64,000 nt of DNA, taken from assembly GCF_016865255.1 (NCBI RefSeq), contig NZ_CP033381.1, positions 5,169,524 to 5,233,523 on the forward strand. Reading direction: 5' to 3'. Made by a program: the position numbers and the translations under genes. Below, piece by piece: positions 9,011 to 17,244 of this stretch. The DNA comes from Methylomonas sp. LW13 (lineage in GTDB: Bacteria > Pseudomonadota > Gammaproteobacteria > Methylococcales > Methylomonadaceae). The notes under the pieces were generated by a model, which had not been told where the DNA came from, searched no databases, and saw only the letters and a program-made list of their open reading frames with translations. Each line of letters starts with the position of its first letter. Positions within the stretch are counted from its first letter, which is position 1.

Positions 9011-9532
9011 TTACAGGCACTTTTCCAATAACTCCAAAGACAAATCCGCCACTTTTGGCGTCCACATCTCGGGATTTATCGGAAACGCTTTGCTGATGCC
9101 GGTACGCCGATAGCCGCGCCGTTCGTAAAACGCCATCAGCTCGGTCCGACAAGGGATCACCGCCATCACCAAATGATTAACTCCCCAAGTTTGTACGGCC
9201 TCTGCTTCCGCCGCCGCCAACAAACGCTTGCCAATCCCCAAACCTTGCATAGCCGGCGCGACCGCCAACATGCCGATATGCACCTGTTGATCGACTTTTT
9301 GTAAATGCACCGAACCTAACAAATCTCCCTGCCGCCGACACTGCAAAATCATAGACCCCGCACCGGCGATTAAGTCCAGAATATCCGCCGCATCGGTGCG
9401 CCGGCCATCCAGCAAATCGGCTTCGGTGGTCCAGCCCTGCCGGCTGGATTCGCCGCGATACGCCGCATTGATAAACTCCGCCAATTGCTCGGCATCGGCC
9501 GGTTCGGCTCTGGTAAATGTCAGTTCCAACAT
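9011..9532 (-). CDS. GNAT-family N-acetyltransferase
   Basis: A 173-residue acetyl-CoA-dependent acetyltransferase of unknown substrate. Seen: beta-strand motif VHIGMLAVAP followed by the acetyl-CoA loop MQGLGIGKRLL (Q/RxxGxG/A), and the C-terminal FYERRGYRRTG typical of GNATs. The ATG at 9532 is chosen because GAGG lies 6 bases before it; a TTG at 9544 would extend the protein by four residues. Its leader contains a terminator-like hairpin immediately before this ribosome site. Convergent with the response regulator gene. Confidence 0.88.
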   Translation of the reverse strand: MLELTFTRAEPADAEQLAEFINAAYRGESSRQGWTTEADLLDGRRTDAADILDLIAGAGSMILQCRRQGDLLGSVHLQKVDQQVHIGMLAVAPAMQGLGIGKRLLAAAEAEAVQTWGVNHLVMAVIPCRTELMAFYERRGYRRTGISKAFPINPEMWTPKVADLSLELLEKCL

Positions 9533-9544
9533 GATTAACCTCAA

Positions 9545-9600
9545 AAAACTCGCTGCTTCGGCAAGCTACCTTACGCACAAATAAAACCTTGCCGAAGCAG
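9545..9600 (-). promoter_or_regulatory. attenuator-like hairpin plus U-run in the acetyltransferase leader
   Basis: CTGCTTCGGCAAG (9553-9565) and CTTGCCGAAGCAG (9588-9600) form a perfect 13-bp stem with a 22-nt loop. Read on the minus strand the stem is followed by CGAG and a run of six U residues, then directly by the GAGG ribosome site of the acetyltransferase gene. This is the layout of an intrinsic terminator placed in a 5' leader, compatible with attenuation. Alternatively it ends unrelated minus-strand transcription. Confidence 0.55.
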
Positions 9601-9679
9601 AAAAAATCCCCACCTTGCTGCTAAGGTTTATGGGCACTAAGCTGCGTTCATCTTCCCCCACCAAGCCTGGAGCCCCAAC

Positions 9680-10429
9680 ATGAAGCCATGCCCCAAGTGT
9701 CATCGGGATGTGCTGCCCGCGGAGGAATCCTGCCCGCACTGCGGCATCGTCTTTGCCAAATATTACAAATACCACGGCGATACAAACTCCCCGGCGGCGG
9801 AACATCAACAAGTTGTCATTAATCTTGAAGCCCCCGCAGACACCCTATTTGGCGACGACACCTACCGGGACAACGAAGCCGTTTTTCTGGGCCGCTGCCT
9901 ATTATTACCAGGATTTTTGCTGTGGAGCTGGTTGCTGATTACGCCGGGCCTGGCGAGCAACGCGGTCGGCGCGTCGTTTCTGCATCTGGTCAACCTGCCG
10001 TTTCACGAAGCCGGCCATGTGATTTTCCGGCCGTTCGGGCAATTTATCACCTCACTGGGCGGCTCCCTCGGCCAAATTCTGATGCCGACGATTTGCATGT
10101 TGACCTTGCTGCTAAAAACCCGCGATCCGTTCGGCGCCGGCTTGTGTTTATGGTGGGTGGGTGAGAACTTCTTGGATATTGCCCCGTATATCAACGACGC
10201 CCGCGCCGGGCAACTGCCCTTGCTGGGCGGCAATTTCGGCCATTCCGCCCCTTACGGTTTTCACGATTGGGAATATTTACTGACCGAATCCGGCCTATTG
10301 GCCCAGGATCATGCGCTGGCTAAACTCGCGCAGCTACTCGGTGCAATGTTGATGATAGCGGCGCTGATCAGCTGCGGTTACGTGTTGTTCAAACAGCGGC
10401 AAAAACTGACTGGCTCAAAACCCGATTAG
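9680..10429 (+). CDS. zinc-ribbon membrane protein with HEAGH motif, M50-like
   Basis: A 249-residue protein with an N-terminal zinc ribbon (CPKC at 4-7, CPHC at 18-21) followed by several hydrophobic segments. HEAGH at 109-113 lies at the end of a hydrophobic stretch, as in membrane-embedded M50/site-2-type zinc peptidases, and NFLDIAPY further on could supply the third ligand. The first methionine after the divergent hairpin region is used. If active, it would cleave membrane substrates, perhaps sensed through the zinc ribbon; this is inference. Its substrate is unknown and no anti-sigma gene is adjacent. Confidence 0.6.
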   Translation: MKPCPKCHRDVLPAEESCPHCGIVFAKYYKYHGDTNSPAAEHQQVVINLEAPADTLFGDDTYRDNEAVFLGRCLLLPGFLLWSWLLITPGLASNAVGASFLHLVNLPFHEAGHVIFRPFGQFITSLGGSLGQILMPTICMLTLLLKTRDPFGAGLCLWWVGENFLDIAPYINDARAGQLPLLGGNFGHSAPYGFHDWEYLLTESGLLAQDHALAKLAQLLGAMLMIAALISCGYVLFKQRQKLTGSKPD

Positions 10430-10440
10430 CCGCCAAGAAT

Positions 10441-10911
10441 TTAGCCCAACCATGCTTTCACTTTTGCCTTCACCTGCGCTTTTACCTGCCGCGACCAACT
10501 GTAGATTTCAGTATCGACAATCTTGGCATGCGCCCATTGCAGCCAACCCATCACGGTGTGATAAACAAAAGCGATAAGCCCGAACGTCAGCAACTGCGGC
10601 TTGGTCAATTTAAACACCCGCGACACCAGCAAGGTACCGAGTAACTTAGCGAACACTTCCAATAGAATGCCTTGCAACAACAGGCCATGCACGATCAAAG
10701 ACAGCGCAGCCAGATTCAGCGGAGTGACGATCAATACCGGAATCGCAAATGCCAGCAAAGCCATGGCCGGCGAAGTTTGCGCCAACCAACGCTCAACACT
10801 TTCCAGCCTGAGCAGCAGAGCCAGATAGTGCCCGCAAGCCGACAGAAAATCCCACAACCATTCCTCAATGATCAGCAGGATGGCCAGCAGCGTAAGCAGG
10901 AGTTTTTTCAT
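10441..10911 (-). CDS. multi-pass membrane protein of unknown function
   Basis: A 156-residue protein with a hydrophobic N-terminus (KKLLLTLLAILLII) and about three further membrane segments, ending in a basic lysine/alanine-rich tail (QVKAQVKAKVKAWLG). The ATG at 10911 is chosen because the longer upstream reading has no membrane or ribosome-site logic; a weak GGGAAATCACC precedes it. No family is recognised. It is convergent with the zinc-ribbon/HEAGH gene and lies downstream of, but not clearly in, the Hsp70 operon. Confidence 0.65.
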   Translation of the reverse strand: MKKLLLTLLAILLIIEEWLWDFLSACGHYLALLLRLESVERWLAQTSPAMALLAFAIPVLIVTPLNLAALSLIVHGLLLQGILLEVFAKLLGTLLVSRVFKLTKPQLLTFGLIAFVYHTVMGWLQWAHAKIVDTEIYSWSRQVKAQVKAKVKAWLG

Positions 10912-11032
10912 GGTGATTTCCCGATAGTAGACGCAGACACTATACCCAAGCGCACTTGCGCTTGTCGCCAATTTAAGTCTTAAAGGATTTGAATTGCCGG
11001 GATGTGTAGCTTAGCGGCAATCCGCTAACAGC

Positions 11033-11440
11033 CTAATCAACACTATGATTTGATTCCGCTTGCGCCGACAACTGGGCAATCATCTCGGCAAATCGGCGCA
11101 AGGTTTCATTGTCAGCTTGCAACATTTGTAACAGACTGAGAATGCCACGCGCTTCTTGCCAATCCTGCCGGCCCAAATTTTCGTACAGCGCCCGATACAA
11201 CTGTTGGATCAAGAAGCCATGTAACAGCTTAGCTGCCGGCGTTTGCTTGAAACTCAAGGAGCGCAGCACCGCCGGCACCGCGATAGCCAAGCGTCCGGCC
11301 CGCGCGGTTTGTAATGCGACGCCCAACCACTGTTCGGCCAAGCGTTCGCTACGGAAGATGTGCTGCAACTCCGCACCGCAACGTGGGCACGCCGTGGCCG
11401 CACCGAGCCGGGCGTTGCAAGCCGGGCAGCGCGGTATCAC
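11033..11440 (-). CDS. zinc-ribbon protein of the Hsp70 operon
   Basis: A 135-residue protein starting with a four-cysteine zinc ribbon (CPACNARLG and CPRCGAEL, residues 5-22) followed by an all-helical region (residues 30-125) rich in Leu, Ala and Gln. It is the last gene of the chaperone operon; its start overlaps the Hsp70 stop (ATGA), implying translational coupling. The zinc ribbon recalls the cysteine-rich part of DnaJ, so it may supply the substrate-binding zinc function that the short J-protein of this operon lacks. That role is inference. Confidence 0.7.
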   Translation of the reverse strand: MIPRCPACNARLGAATACPRCGAELQHIFRSERLAEQWLGVALQTARAGRLAIAVPAVLRSLSFKQTPAAKLLHGFLIQQLYRALYENLGRQDWQEARGILSLLQMLQADNETLRRFAEMIAQLSAQAESNHSVD

Positions 11441-13176
11441 GATTCCAGGTAGTAGAGGATGTCGTTCAAGCGCTCGACCGGCTGTTTCAGACCGACCTCG
11501 TCACCGCTTTCCAGACACGTCGAGATAGCTTCGATCAGATCCACCATGTCTTCCTTGTCTTCGGCGGAAACGGTTTCGAATAAGGCTTCGGCCTTCTTGA
11601 TGACTTGCCGCGCGGCAGCCACGGCCGGGCTTTCCGGAACCGAATCCGCCTCGCCACCGGCCGAATCGCCGAACAAGCCGTCGATACGCTGTTTGGCGCT
11701 GCTCAGTTCGCCGCTATCGAAGCGGGAAATCGCGTTGTTGATGGTAATGGCTTTTTCCTTGCCGGAGGCTTTTTCTCGCGCCGACACATGCAAGATGCCG
11801 TTCAAATCCAGGTCCAGCGTCAAGGTGATGATGTTGCCGGCCGGCACGTCCAACAAGCCTTCGACCAAAAATTCGCCGATTTCGACGTTGTTCAGCGCAT
11901 CCGGGTCCTCGCCTTGAAAAATCCGCACGTTCACTTCGCGTTGATTGTCGTGAAAGGTTTCGAAAGCTTCGGACTTGCGCACCGGCAACACGCTGTTTTT
12001 ATGCACGATGGGGATGTATTGATACGGATAAGGCATGCCGTCCAGGTAGCCGACCGCGCAGGTGCCGAAGGTATAGGGCGTCACATCGACCAAGACCGTG
12101 CCGATGTCCTCGCCATTAATCATCGCCGCCTGCATCGCCGCGCCCATCGCCACGCACAGATCGGGATCGACTTCGCCGTGCGGCTCGAAACCGAATTCCT
12201 CGAACAGCCGCTCGCGGATGCACGGCGTGCGCGTCGAGCCGCCGACCAGAATGATTTCGTCGATGTCCGAGGCGATCAGTTTCGCGCCCTTCAGCGCGAT
12301 GTGGGTAGCGTCCAGCGTGGCGTTGATGTGGTCGGCGATCAGATCTTCGTATTCCGAACGCGCCAATTCCATTGTCAAATGCAGTGGCGTGCCTTGGCGT
12401 TCCAGCAAATATTCTTCCTCTATCGTCGCAAACGGCGCGTCGGACAGTACCAGTTTCGCCTGTTCCGCCGCCCGCACAATACGCGCCATCGCCTTGCCGT
12501 GCGGCTCGACTTCGATACCGAATTGCTGGCGAATATGCGCCAAAATCCGCTCGACGATCAGTTGATCGAAATCGTCACCGCCCAGGTGATTGTCGCCATG
12601 GCTGGCCAGCACTTCGACGACACCGCTCTGCACGTTGACCACCGATACATCGAAGGTGCCGCCGCCCAAGTCGTAAACCAGCATGCGCTTGGCTTCGAGC
12701 TGGCCGGCGCCGTAAACCAAGGCGGCGGCGGTCGGCTCGTTAATCATCCGCACCACCTCCAGCCCGGCGATTTCGCCGGCTTCGCGGGTCGCCTGGCGCT
12801 GAGCGTCCGAAAAATAGGCCGGCACGGTAATCACTGCCTTGGCTATCGGCCGACCAACATAGGCTTCGGCAATGCTTTTCAAGCGTTTCAGGATAATCGC
12901 TGAAATTTCCTGCGGCGTGTAAGCCTGGCCGGCCATCGTGACTCGCGTATCTTGGCCCATCAGGCGCTTGATCGACTTGACCGTGCGCTCCGGATAAATC
13001 AGGTATTGATTGCGGGCGCTGGCGCCGACCAGAATCTCGCCGTTATCGTCCAGCCCGACGAAAGACGGCAATATTTTTGTGCCGCTGTCGGCGATCACGG
13101 TGACTTTGCCGTTTTCGACGATGGCTACTTCGGAGTTGGTGGTCCCTAGATCGATGCCGATGATGATGTCGTTCAT
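11437..13176 (-). CDS. Hsp70-family chaperone, HscC-like
   Basis: A 579-residue Hsp70, shorter than DnaK (about 640). Seen: the phosphate-1 motif IGIDLGTTNSEVA near residue 6, the AVITVPAYFSDAQRQATREAG block, NEPTAAALVYG, the DLGGGTFDVSVV phosphate-2 motif and ILVGGSTRTP. The substrate-binding domain is present but the C-terminal lid is short, as in HscC-type proteins. It forms an operon with its own GrpE-like, J-like, TPR and zinc-ribbon genes, so it is probably a specialised chaperone and not the housekeeping DnaK. The client is unknown. Confidence 0.92.
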   Translation of the reverse strand: MNDIIIGIDLGTTNSEVAIVENGKVTVIADSGTKILPSFVGLDDNGEILVGASARNQYLIYPERTVKSIKRLMGQDTRVTMAGQAYTPQEISAIILKRLKSIAEAYVGRPIAKAVITVPAYFSDAQRQATREAGEIAGLEVVRMINEPTAAALVYGAGQLEAKRMLVYDLGGGTFDVSVVNVQSGVVEVLASHGDNHLGGDDFDQLIVERILAHIRQQFGIEVEPHGKAMARIVRAAEQAKLVLSDAPFATIEEEYLLERQGTPLHLTMELARSEYEDLIADHINATLDATHIALKGAKLIASDIDEIILVGGSTRTPCIRERLFEEFGFEPHGEVDPDLCVAMGAAMQAAMINGEDIGTVLVDVTPYTFGTCAVGYLDGMPYPYQYIPIVHKNSVLPVRKSEAFETFHDNQREVNVRIFQGEDPDALNNVEIGEFLVEGLLDVPAGNIITLTLDLDLNGILHVSAREKASGKEKAITINNAISRFDSGELSSAKQRIDGLFGDSAGGEADSVPESPAVAAARQVIKKAEALFETVSAEDKEDMVDLIEAISTCLESGDEVGLKQPVERLNDILYYLES

Positions 13177-13193
13177 ATGTGTTCCCTGAATGC

Positions 13194-13844
13194 TTAAAGT
13201 TTATTGACCTTGACTTCCGCCAAGCGTAGCACTTGGTCTTCCATTAAAAAGCCCTTGCGCAGTTCTTCCAGCACAATGGCGTTTGCCTGCGAGGGATCGT
13301 TGCCGATGGCGATGGTCGCCATGGTCCGTGCGTCGAAGGGCCGGCCGACGCAATCGATGGCAAACACCCGCCGGCGTTGCAGCATCTGTTCCAAGCGCTT
13401 CAGCGTGATTTCCTGGCCATCGCCAACGCTGGCGATGAAGCGCACGTCCTGCGGTTTGGAATGCCGGAACAAGCTATCCGCCGGCCGATACTGTTGCACG
13501 GCCCGATAGCCGGCATCGAGCCGGTCGTAAATATCCAGCCACTCCAGCAGCAGCGCCCGTTCGTGCTCGCGGCGTTGTTGCTGCAGGCGTTCGTTGGCTT
13601 TCGCCAGTTCGTCCGCCAAGGCTTGATTGTCGGCTTTCAAGGTTTCGACTGCCTCGCTCAAGCTATCCAGCGTGGCTTTGAATTGCCGCGACTCGGCTTT
13701 GACTTCGGTTTTCAAACCGGCTAGATCGCTGAATAAAGCGGTCAAATCCGGTTGGTCGATTGCGGTCAGATGGGCGAAGTCGGTTTCCTGTAGATAGTGC
13801 TGCAAGGCTGTCAGCAACTCGTCTTGCGGGGTGTCTGTCGTCAT
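13194..13844 (-). CDS. GrpE-like nucleotide exchange factor
   Basis: A 216-residue protein with a long coiled coil (about residues 45-115: KTEVKAESRQFKATLDSL onward) and a C-terminal GrpE-type head (GRPFDARTMATIAIG and LEELRKGFLMEDQVLRLAEV, matching the G-x-PFDPxxHEAV and GYxxxDRVLRPA motifs of GrpE). GrpE proteins release ADP from Hsp70. The gene lies 17 bp upstream of the Hsp70 gene and overlaps the J-domain gene by ATGA. The divergence from canonical GrpE suggests a dedicated partner of the neighbouring Hsp70. Confidence 0.85.
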   Translation of the reverse strand: MTTDTPQDELLTALQHYLQETDFAHLTAIDQPDLTALFSDLAGLKTEVKAESRQFKATLDSLSEAVETLKADNQALADELAKANERLQQQRREHERALLLEWLDIYDRLDAGYRAVQQYRPADSLFRHSKPQDVRFIASVGDGQEITLKRLEQMLQRRRVFAIDCVGRPFDARTMATIAIGNDPSQANAIVLEELRKGFLMEDQVLRLAEVKVNKL

Positions 13845-14176
13845 GATGGCGTTTTAGTCAATTGAGCGAGCGATTTTTCGATGGTCAGCGTGCTCGCCAG
13901 CTTTAGGAAATCGTCCGCAGGCATAGTCTCGCCAGTAGCCGATTGGCCGAAGGCTTGCGCCAGCAACGTGTCGAATTCGACACGCGGCATAGCAAACAAT
14001 GCATGGCGCAGCCGACTGTCTTGGTCTTTGATCGCTTCGAAAGCCTCCTGGATTTCGCGAAAGCGCGCGGGATCGCGGTCGGGCGGATTGTCCTTGACCC
14101 GCTGCAAATAGGCTTGTTTGATGTCGGCGTCGCTAGTTTGTTCGGGCACGCCCAGAATACGGTACGGTGAAATCAT
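13841..14176 (-). CDS. short J-domain-like protein with altered HPD motif
   Basis: A 111-residue protein whose first 65 residues fit a J-domain: PYRILGVPEQTSDADIKQAYLQ and then FREIQEAFEAI. The invariant HPD tripeptide between helices II and III, needed to stimulate Hsp70 ATPase, is replaced by NPPDRDP. No G/F, zinc or C-terminal DnaJ domains follow. It sits in a tight operon between the TPR gene (6 bp gap) and the GrpE-like gene (ATGA overlap). It probably targets or scaffolds the neighbouring Hsp70; whether it activates its ATPase is uncertain. Confidence 0.8.
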   Translation of the reverse strand: MISPYRILGVPEQTSDADIKQAYLQRVKDNPPDRDPARFREIQEAFEAIKDQDSRLRHALFAMPRVEFDTLLAQAFGQSATGETMPADDFLKLASTLTIEKSLAQLTKTPS

Positions 14177-14182
14177 CGGTAC

Positions 14183-16672
14183 TCAATTGAAAGGCAGTGA
14201 ATATTGTGGGGAGTTATTCTCAAATCGCGCGAGGATGTCGTCGAAACCGACGCCGATCTCGACCTTAAGTTCCTCCGCGCCGGCGAGTATAGCCACCGAC
14301 CAGAGGAAATCCTGGTTCATAAACAAGATCGCCAGACGTTGCTGGCCGAGCTGGTCGCCGTATTGACGCATAATTTGGGCGGCGAAATAATCGGGACCGC
14401 GTTTGCGCATGATCTCCTCGATTTTCTTTTCGATGCGCTTGAACATGGCATCCGGAATGGGGCCGAACAAGTCCTCTATCGGATCGTCGCTGATTAACGG
14501 CTGATCGAAGTCTTCAGCTTCATCTTCGAGCGGCTCGGGAGTGCCGCTGACCCGTTCGAGCAAGCGCGCGATCAACCCGGCGGTCCTGTTGTCGTTATCC
14601 GCCCGCGCGTCTGCCAACCCAATTTTCAAGCGGTATAAGCTCATTAAATCCAAGTGGCTGGCATCGCCTTGGCATTCGGCCAGCGTCCGGTAATACATCA
14701 AAGCCGGCGTGTGTCTGCGGGCCTGAGCCATTTTGGCGCAGTGCTTCAATAGCTCGTAATGGCCGACGCTTTCCAAAGCTTGGCACCAGGCGAGCAGCAG
14801 CGCCTCATGGTCCAGCAGCCATTCCACCGACTTTTTCAGCGGCGCTTTGACTTTGTCCAGGGCTTTCAGCACCAAGCTGTTATCGTCCAATTGCTCGTCG
14901 TAATAATTAAGCAAGCCGATCAGCCGCTGCAATTGTGGGGCGGACAGCAGATAGTCCTTAAACGCCGGCAGCGCGCGGCTAAGCCCCTGTGTCGGCAGTT
15001 CCAGCAATCCGGCTTCGATCTGCGCTTGCACATGCATATTGACCGGATCGTCATACAGGCTTGCCAGCGTATCGGCGATGCGTTGCAAGCCCTGGGTTTT
15101 GTCCTCGGCCCGCCACAGATAAAAACCACGCAACAACTCGGCTTGGCGGCGCAGGCTTTTATCGATGGTCAATTGTTCGGCCGCTTGAATTTCCTTTTCG
15201 ACCAAATGAAATTTCTCGGTTTTGATCAAACGACGGGCATGGGCCATATGATTGGCAAACAATAGCTGTTTAGCCAAAGTATTGACCGGGTCTATCTGCA
15301 ACAAGGCTTTGGCATAGGCCGCCGCCTTTTTAAAGGCTTTTCTGGCGGCGGCCGATTTGGCTGCCCGCACCAGCAGATCGGTATCGTTGGGGAAATGTTG
15401 CAGGCCACGTTCCAACCAGTGTTCGTACTGAGCCGCATTCGGCCGCTGTTCCTGGTAAACCGTTAACAGTTTTAGATAGCTTTGCCGGTCGTCGGGGTCG
15501 TACTCCAGGCTGTCGGCTAACATCGCCGCCGCTTCGCCGGAATAGGCCTTGTCGGCCATGCGCCTGAGGATCAACGCAATTTTTCGGTCATTGGCCGGCC
15601 GGTCTTGTTTCAGAATATCGATGCAGCGTTGCCAAAAAAAACCGGCGTCGTAGGCGTTTTCGGCTTGCTCGTGCAATAAGGCTTGCAAGCGGTTTTCCTC
15701 GAACGGGTCCTTGCTGGCGAAGTGTTTGAAATAGTCTTTCTCGCCGCCCGGATACTCGGCCAACGCGCCCAGGCAATAGGCTTGCGCGGCGTCGTTGCCG
15801 AATACGTCGCGATATTGTAGGACCAGATTGAAGCGGGTCTTGGTGTCGGGCTGACCGTTGAGTTTGACCAGCGCTTCCAATAACTGGCTCTGACGGGCGT
15901 TGAGACCTTTGGCCTGAGCAACGATGCGGCGCTGATTGTGTTCCAGACTCGACAGGCTGGCAACGAAATCCACGCCGGATTGCCGATACGCCAAGCAGGC
16001 CTTAGCCAGCTGTTGATAGGGTGATTCGTCGGGGATTTTGGCTAACATGGCCGGGGCTTGTTCGATTTCCGCGCCAGCCAGCAGCTGCGCTTTCAGCAAG
16101 CTGCGCAAATCGCGAAACGCCGAACGAAACGGCAATGGTTTTAAGGCCTGCTCGCAAGGTTCCCGCTCGCCGTTGCGATAGGCCGCCAGCGCCGCGTTTA
16201 TACACTCCCAATGCTTGAGCAATGCGGAATCCTGGGGCAAATGCGGCAACAATTCCGTGACCCCGGAGACCAGCAGCATCCCCAGATAAGCCGAAAGCAC
16301 CGGAAACTCTTCGTCCAACTGCCGAGCATTCAACCCATCCAATAGGGCGTAAGCTTTGCGCTCGTTTTTGCCGGCCAACAGCCACAACAGGTAAGCGTCT
16401 TGCGCTTGCAGCGGTGGTTGCGCGTTAGCCGCGTAATTTTCCCAAAGTACGCAGGCTTCCTTGAACATGGCCTTGGCCGCCATTCCCCTGGCCCTTTGCA
16501 GATAACAATCGGCCAAGCAGCGTTTGGTTTCGGCGTCGGCCGATTGCTTTAACAGTTCCTTGAATAAATCGCTCGCTTCCTTATAGCGCCCGGCGGCATA
16601 GTGCGCCTGCGCTTTTTCCGGTAACGACGATTCCGAGAGCCCGGCGGAAATTTTCTGGATGATTTTTTTCAT
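14183..16672 (-). CDS. large TPR-repeat protein heading the Hsp70 operon
   Basis: An 829-residue, almost wholly helical protein with N-terminal tetratricopeptide repeats (AQAHYAAGRYKEASDLFKEL, then AETKRCLADCYLQRA) and further solenoid-like repeats to about residue 700. The C-terminal 120 residues are acidic and then helical (EDLFGPIPDAMFKRIEKKIE). No signal peptide or catalytic motif is seen. As first gene of the TPR-J-GrpE-Hsp70-zinc-ribbon operon it may recognise clients or dock the chaperone to a target. No named family is recognised beyond TPR. Confidence 0.75.
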   Translation of the reverse strand: MKKIIQKISAGLSESSLPEKAQAHYAAGRYKEASDLFKELLKQSADAETKRCLADCYLQRARGMAAKAMFKEACVLWENYAANAQPPLQAQDAYLLWLLAGKNERKAYALLDGLNARQLDEEFPVLSAYLGMLLVSGVTELLPHLPQDSALLKHWECINAALAAYRNGEREPCEQALKPLPFRSAFRDLRSLLKAQLLAGAEIEQAPAMLAKIPDESPYQQLAKACLAYRQSGVDFVASLSSLEHNQRRIVAQAKGLNARQSQLLEALVKLNGQPDTKTRFNLVLQYRDVFGNDAAQAYCLGALAEYPGGEKDYFKHFASKDPFEENRLQALLHEQAENAYDAGFFWQRCIDILKQDRPANDRKIALILRRMADKAYSGEAAAMLADSLEYDPDDRQSYLKLLTVYQEQRPNAAQYEHWLERGLQHFPNDTDLLVRAAKSAAARKAFKKAAAYAKALLQIDPVNTLAKQLLFANHMAHARRLIKTEKFHLVEKEIQAAEQLTIDKSLRRQAELLRGFYLWRAEDKTQGLQRIADTLASLYDDPVNMHVQAQIEAGLLELPTQGLSRALPAFKDYLLSAPQLQRLIGLLNYYDEQLDDNSLVLKALDKVKAPLKKSVEWLLDHEALLLAWCQALESVGHYELLKHCAKMAQARRHTPALMYYRTLAECQGDASHLDLMSLYRLKIGLADARADNDNRTAGLIARLLERVSGTPEPLEDEAEDFDQPLISDDPIEDLFGPIPDAMFKRIEKKIEEIMRKRGPDYFAAQIMRQYGDQLGQQRLAILFMNQDFLWSVAILAGAEELKVEIGVGFDDILARFENNSPQYSLPFN

Positions 16673-17244
16673 GGCTGTGCAGGCAATAGCCCATGCTTCA
16701 AAATGGCATTATAAAACAGCAACGGCATATGCCGCCTGCTATGCTTTCATATCAAGATGCTGATTCGATCCGAGTTCTCTTGATTGGCTCAGCGCTTGGG
16801 CCTGGGTGGCTTTCGACGCCACACCGAAGGCTTACTTCGGAAGATCAACAGGGTACTTGCGAAGCTGCCCTTAGACCTTCCGAGCGACCTCGTCCAGTTC
16901 CCGAAGTACCCCAGCGATATGCGGAAGTATCACCTCGATTTTTTGCTCGTCAAAGTGGATCTTTCAAGGAGCCAAGCCGACTTTCCGAGAATCCCGGCCG
17001 ATGGTTTGAGAGTCCAAGCCAAAGCGAAACGGGAAACAAACTATCATTTGCTGTCGAAGCTTTGCTGGGTCGGCGGACTCGCCCCTAAGCCGACAAATAA
17101 GATTAAATTGCAGGGCAGCAAATGGGAAATAAGCCGTCCTTCAAAATGTAAGCACGATTAGCTCACGTAATCGCATATTTCAAGGCCAACATTTCTCCAA
17201 TTCCTCTGCCTATAATTGGAGCAGACTATCAACAACGGGTCGTC
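16673..17244. other. 572-bp intergenic region, no supported gene
   Basis: This lies between the divergent TPR and rhomboid genes and should hold both promoters. Two overlapping plus-strand reading frames of about 125-130 codons cross it but neither shows recognisable protein features. A short hairpin (GTCGGC 17068-17073 with GCCGAC 17088-17093) is present. Confidence 0.4.

Noticed and set aside
11605..12903. 432-codon open frame on the plus strand
   Set aside because: It lies exactly antisense to the Hsp70 gene, whose motifs are unmistakable; the frame is a GC-rich codon-bias shadow without domain features.
16693..17161. Two overlapping plus-strand open frames upstream of the rhomboid gene
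   Set aside because: Neither has a ribosome site, domain or protein-like pattern; treated as intergenic.
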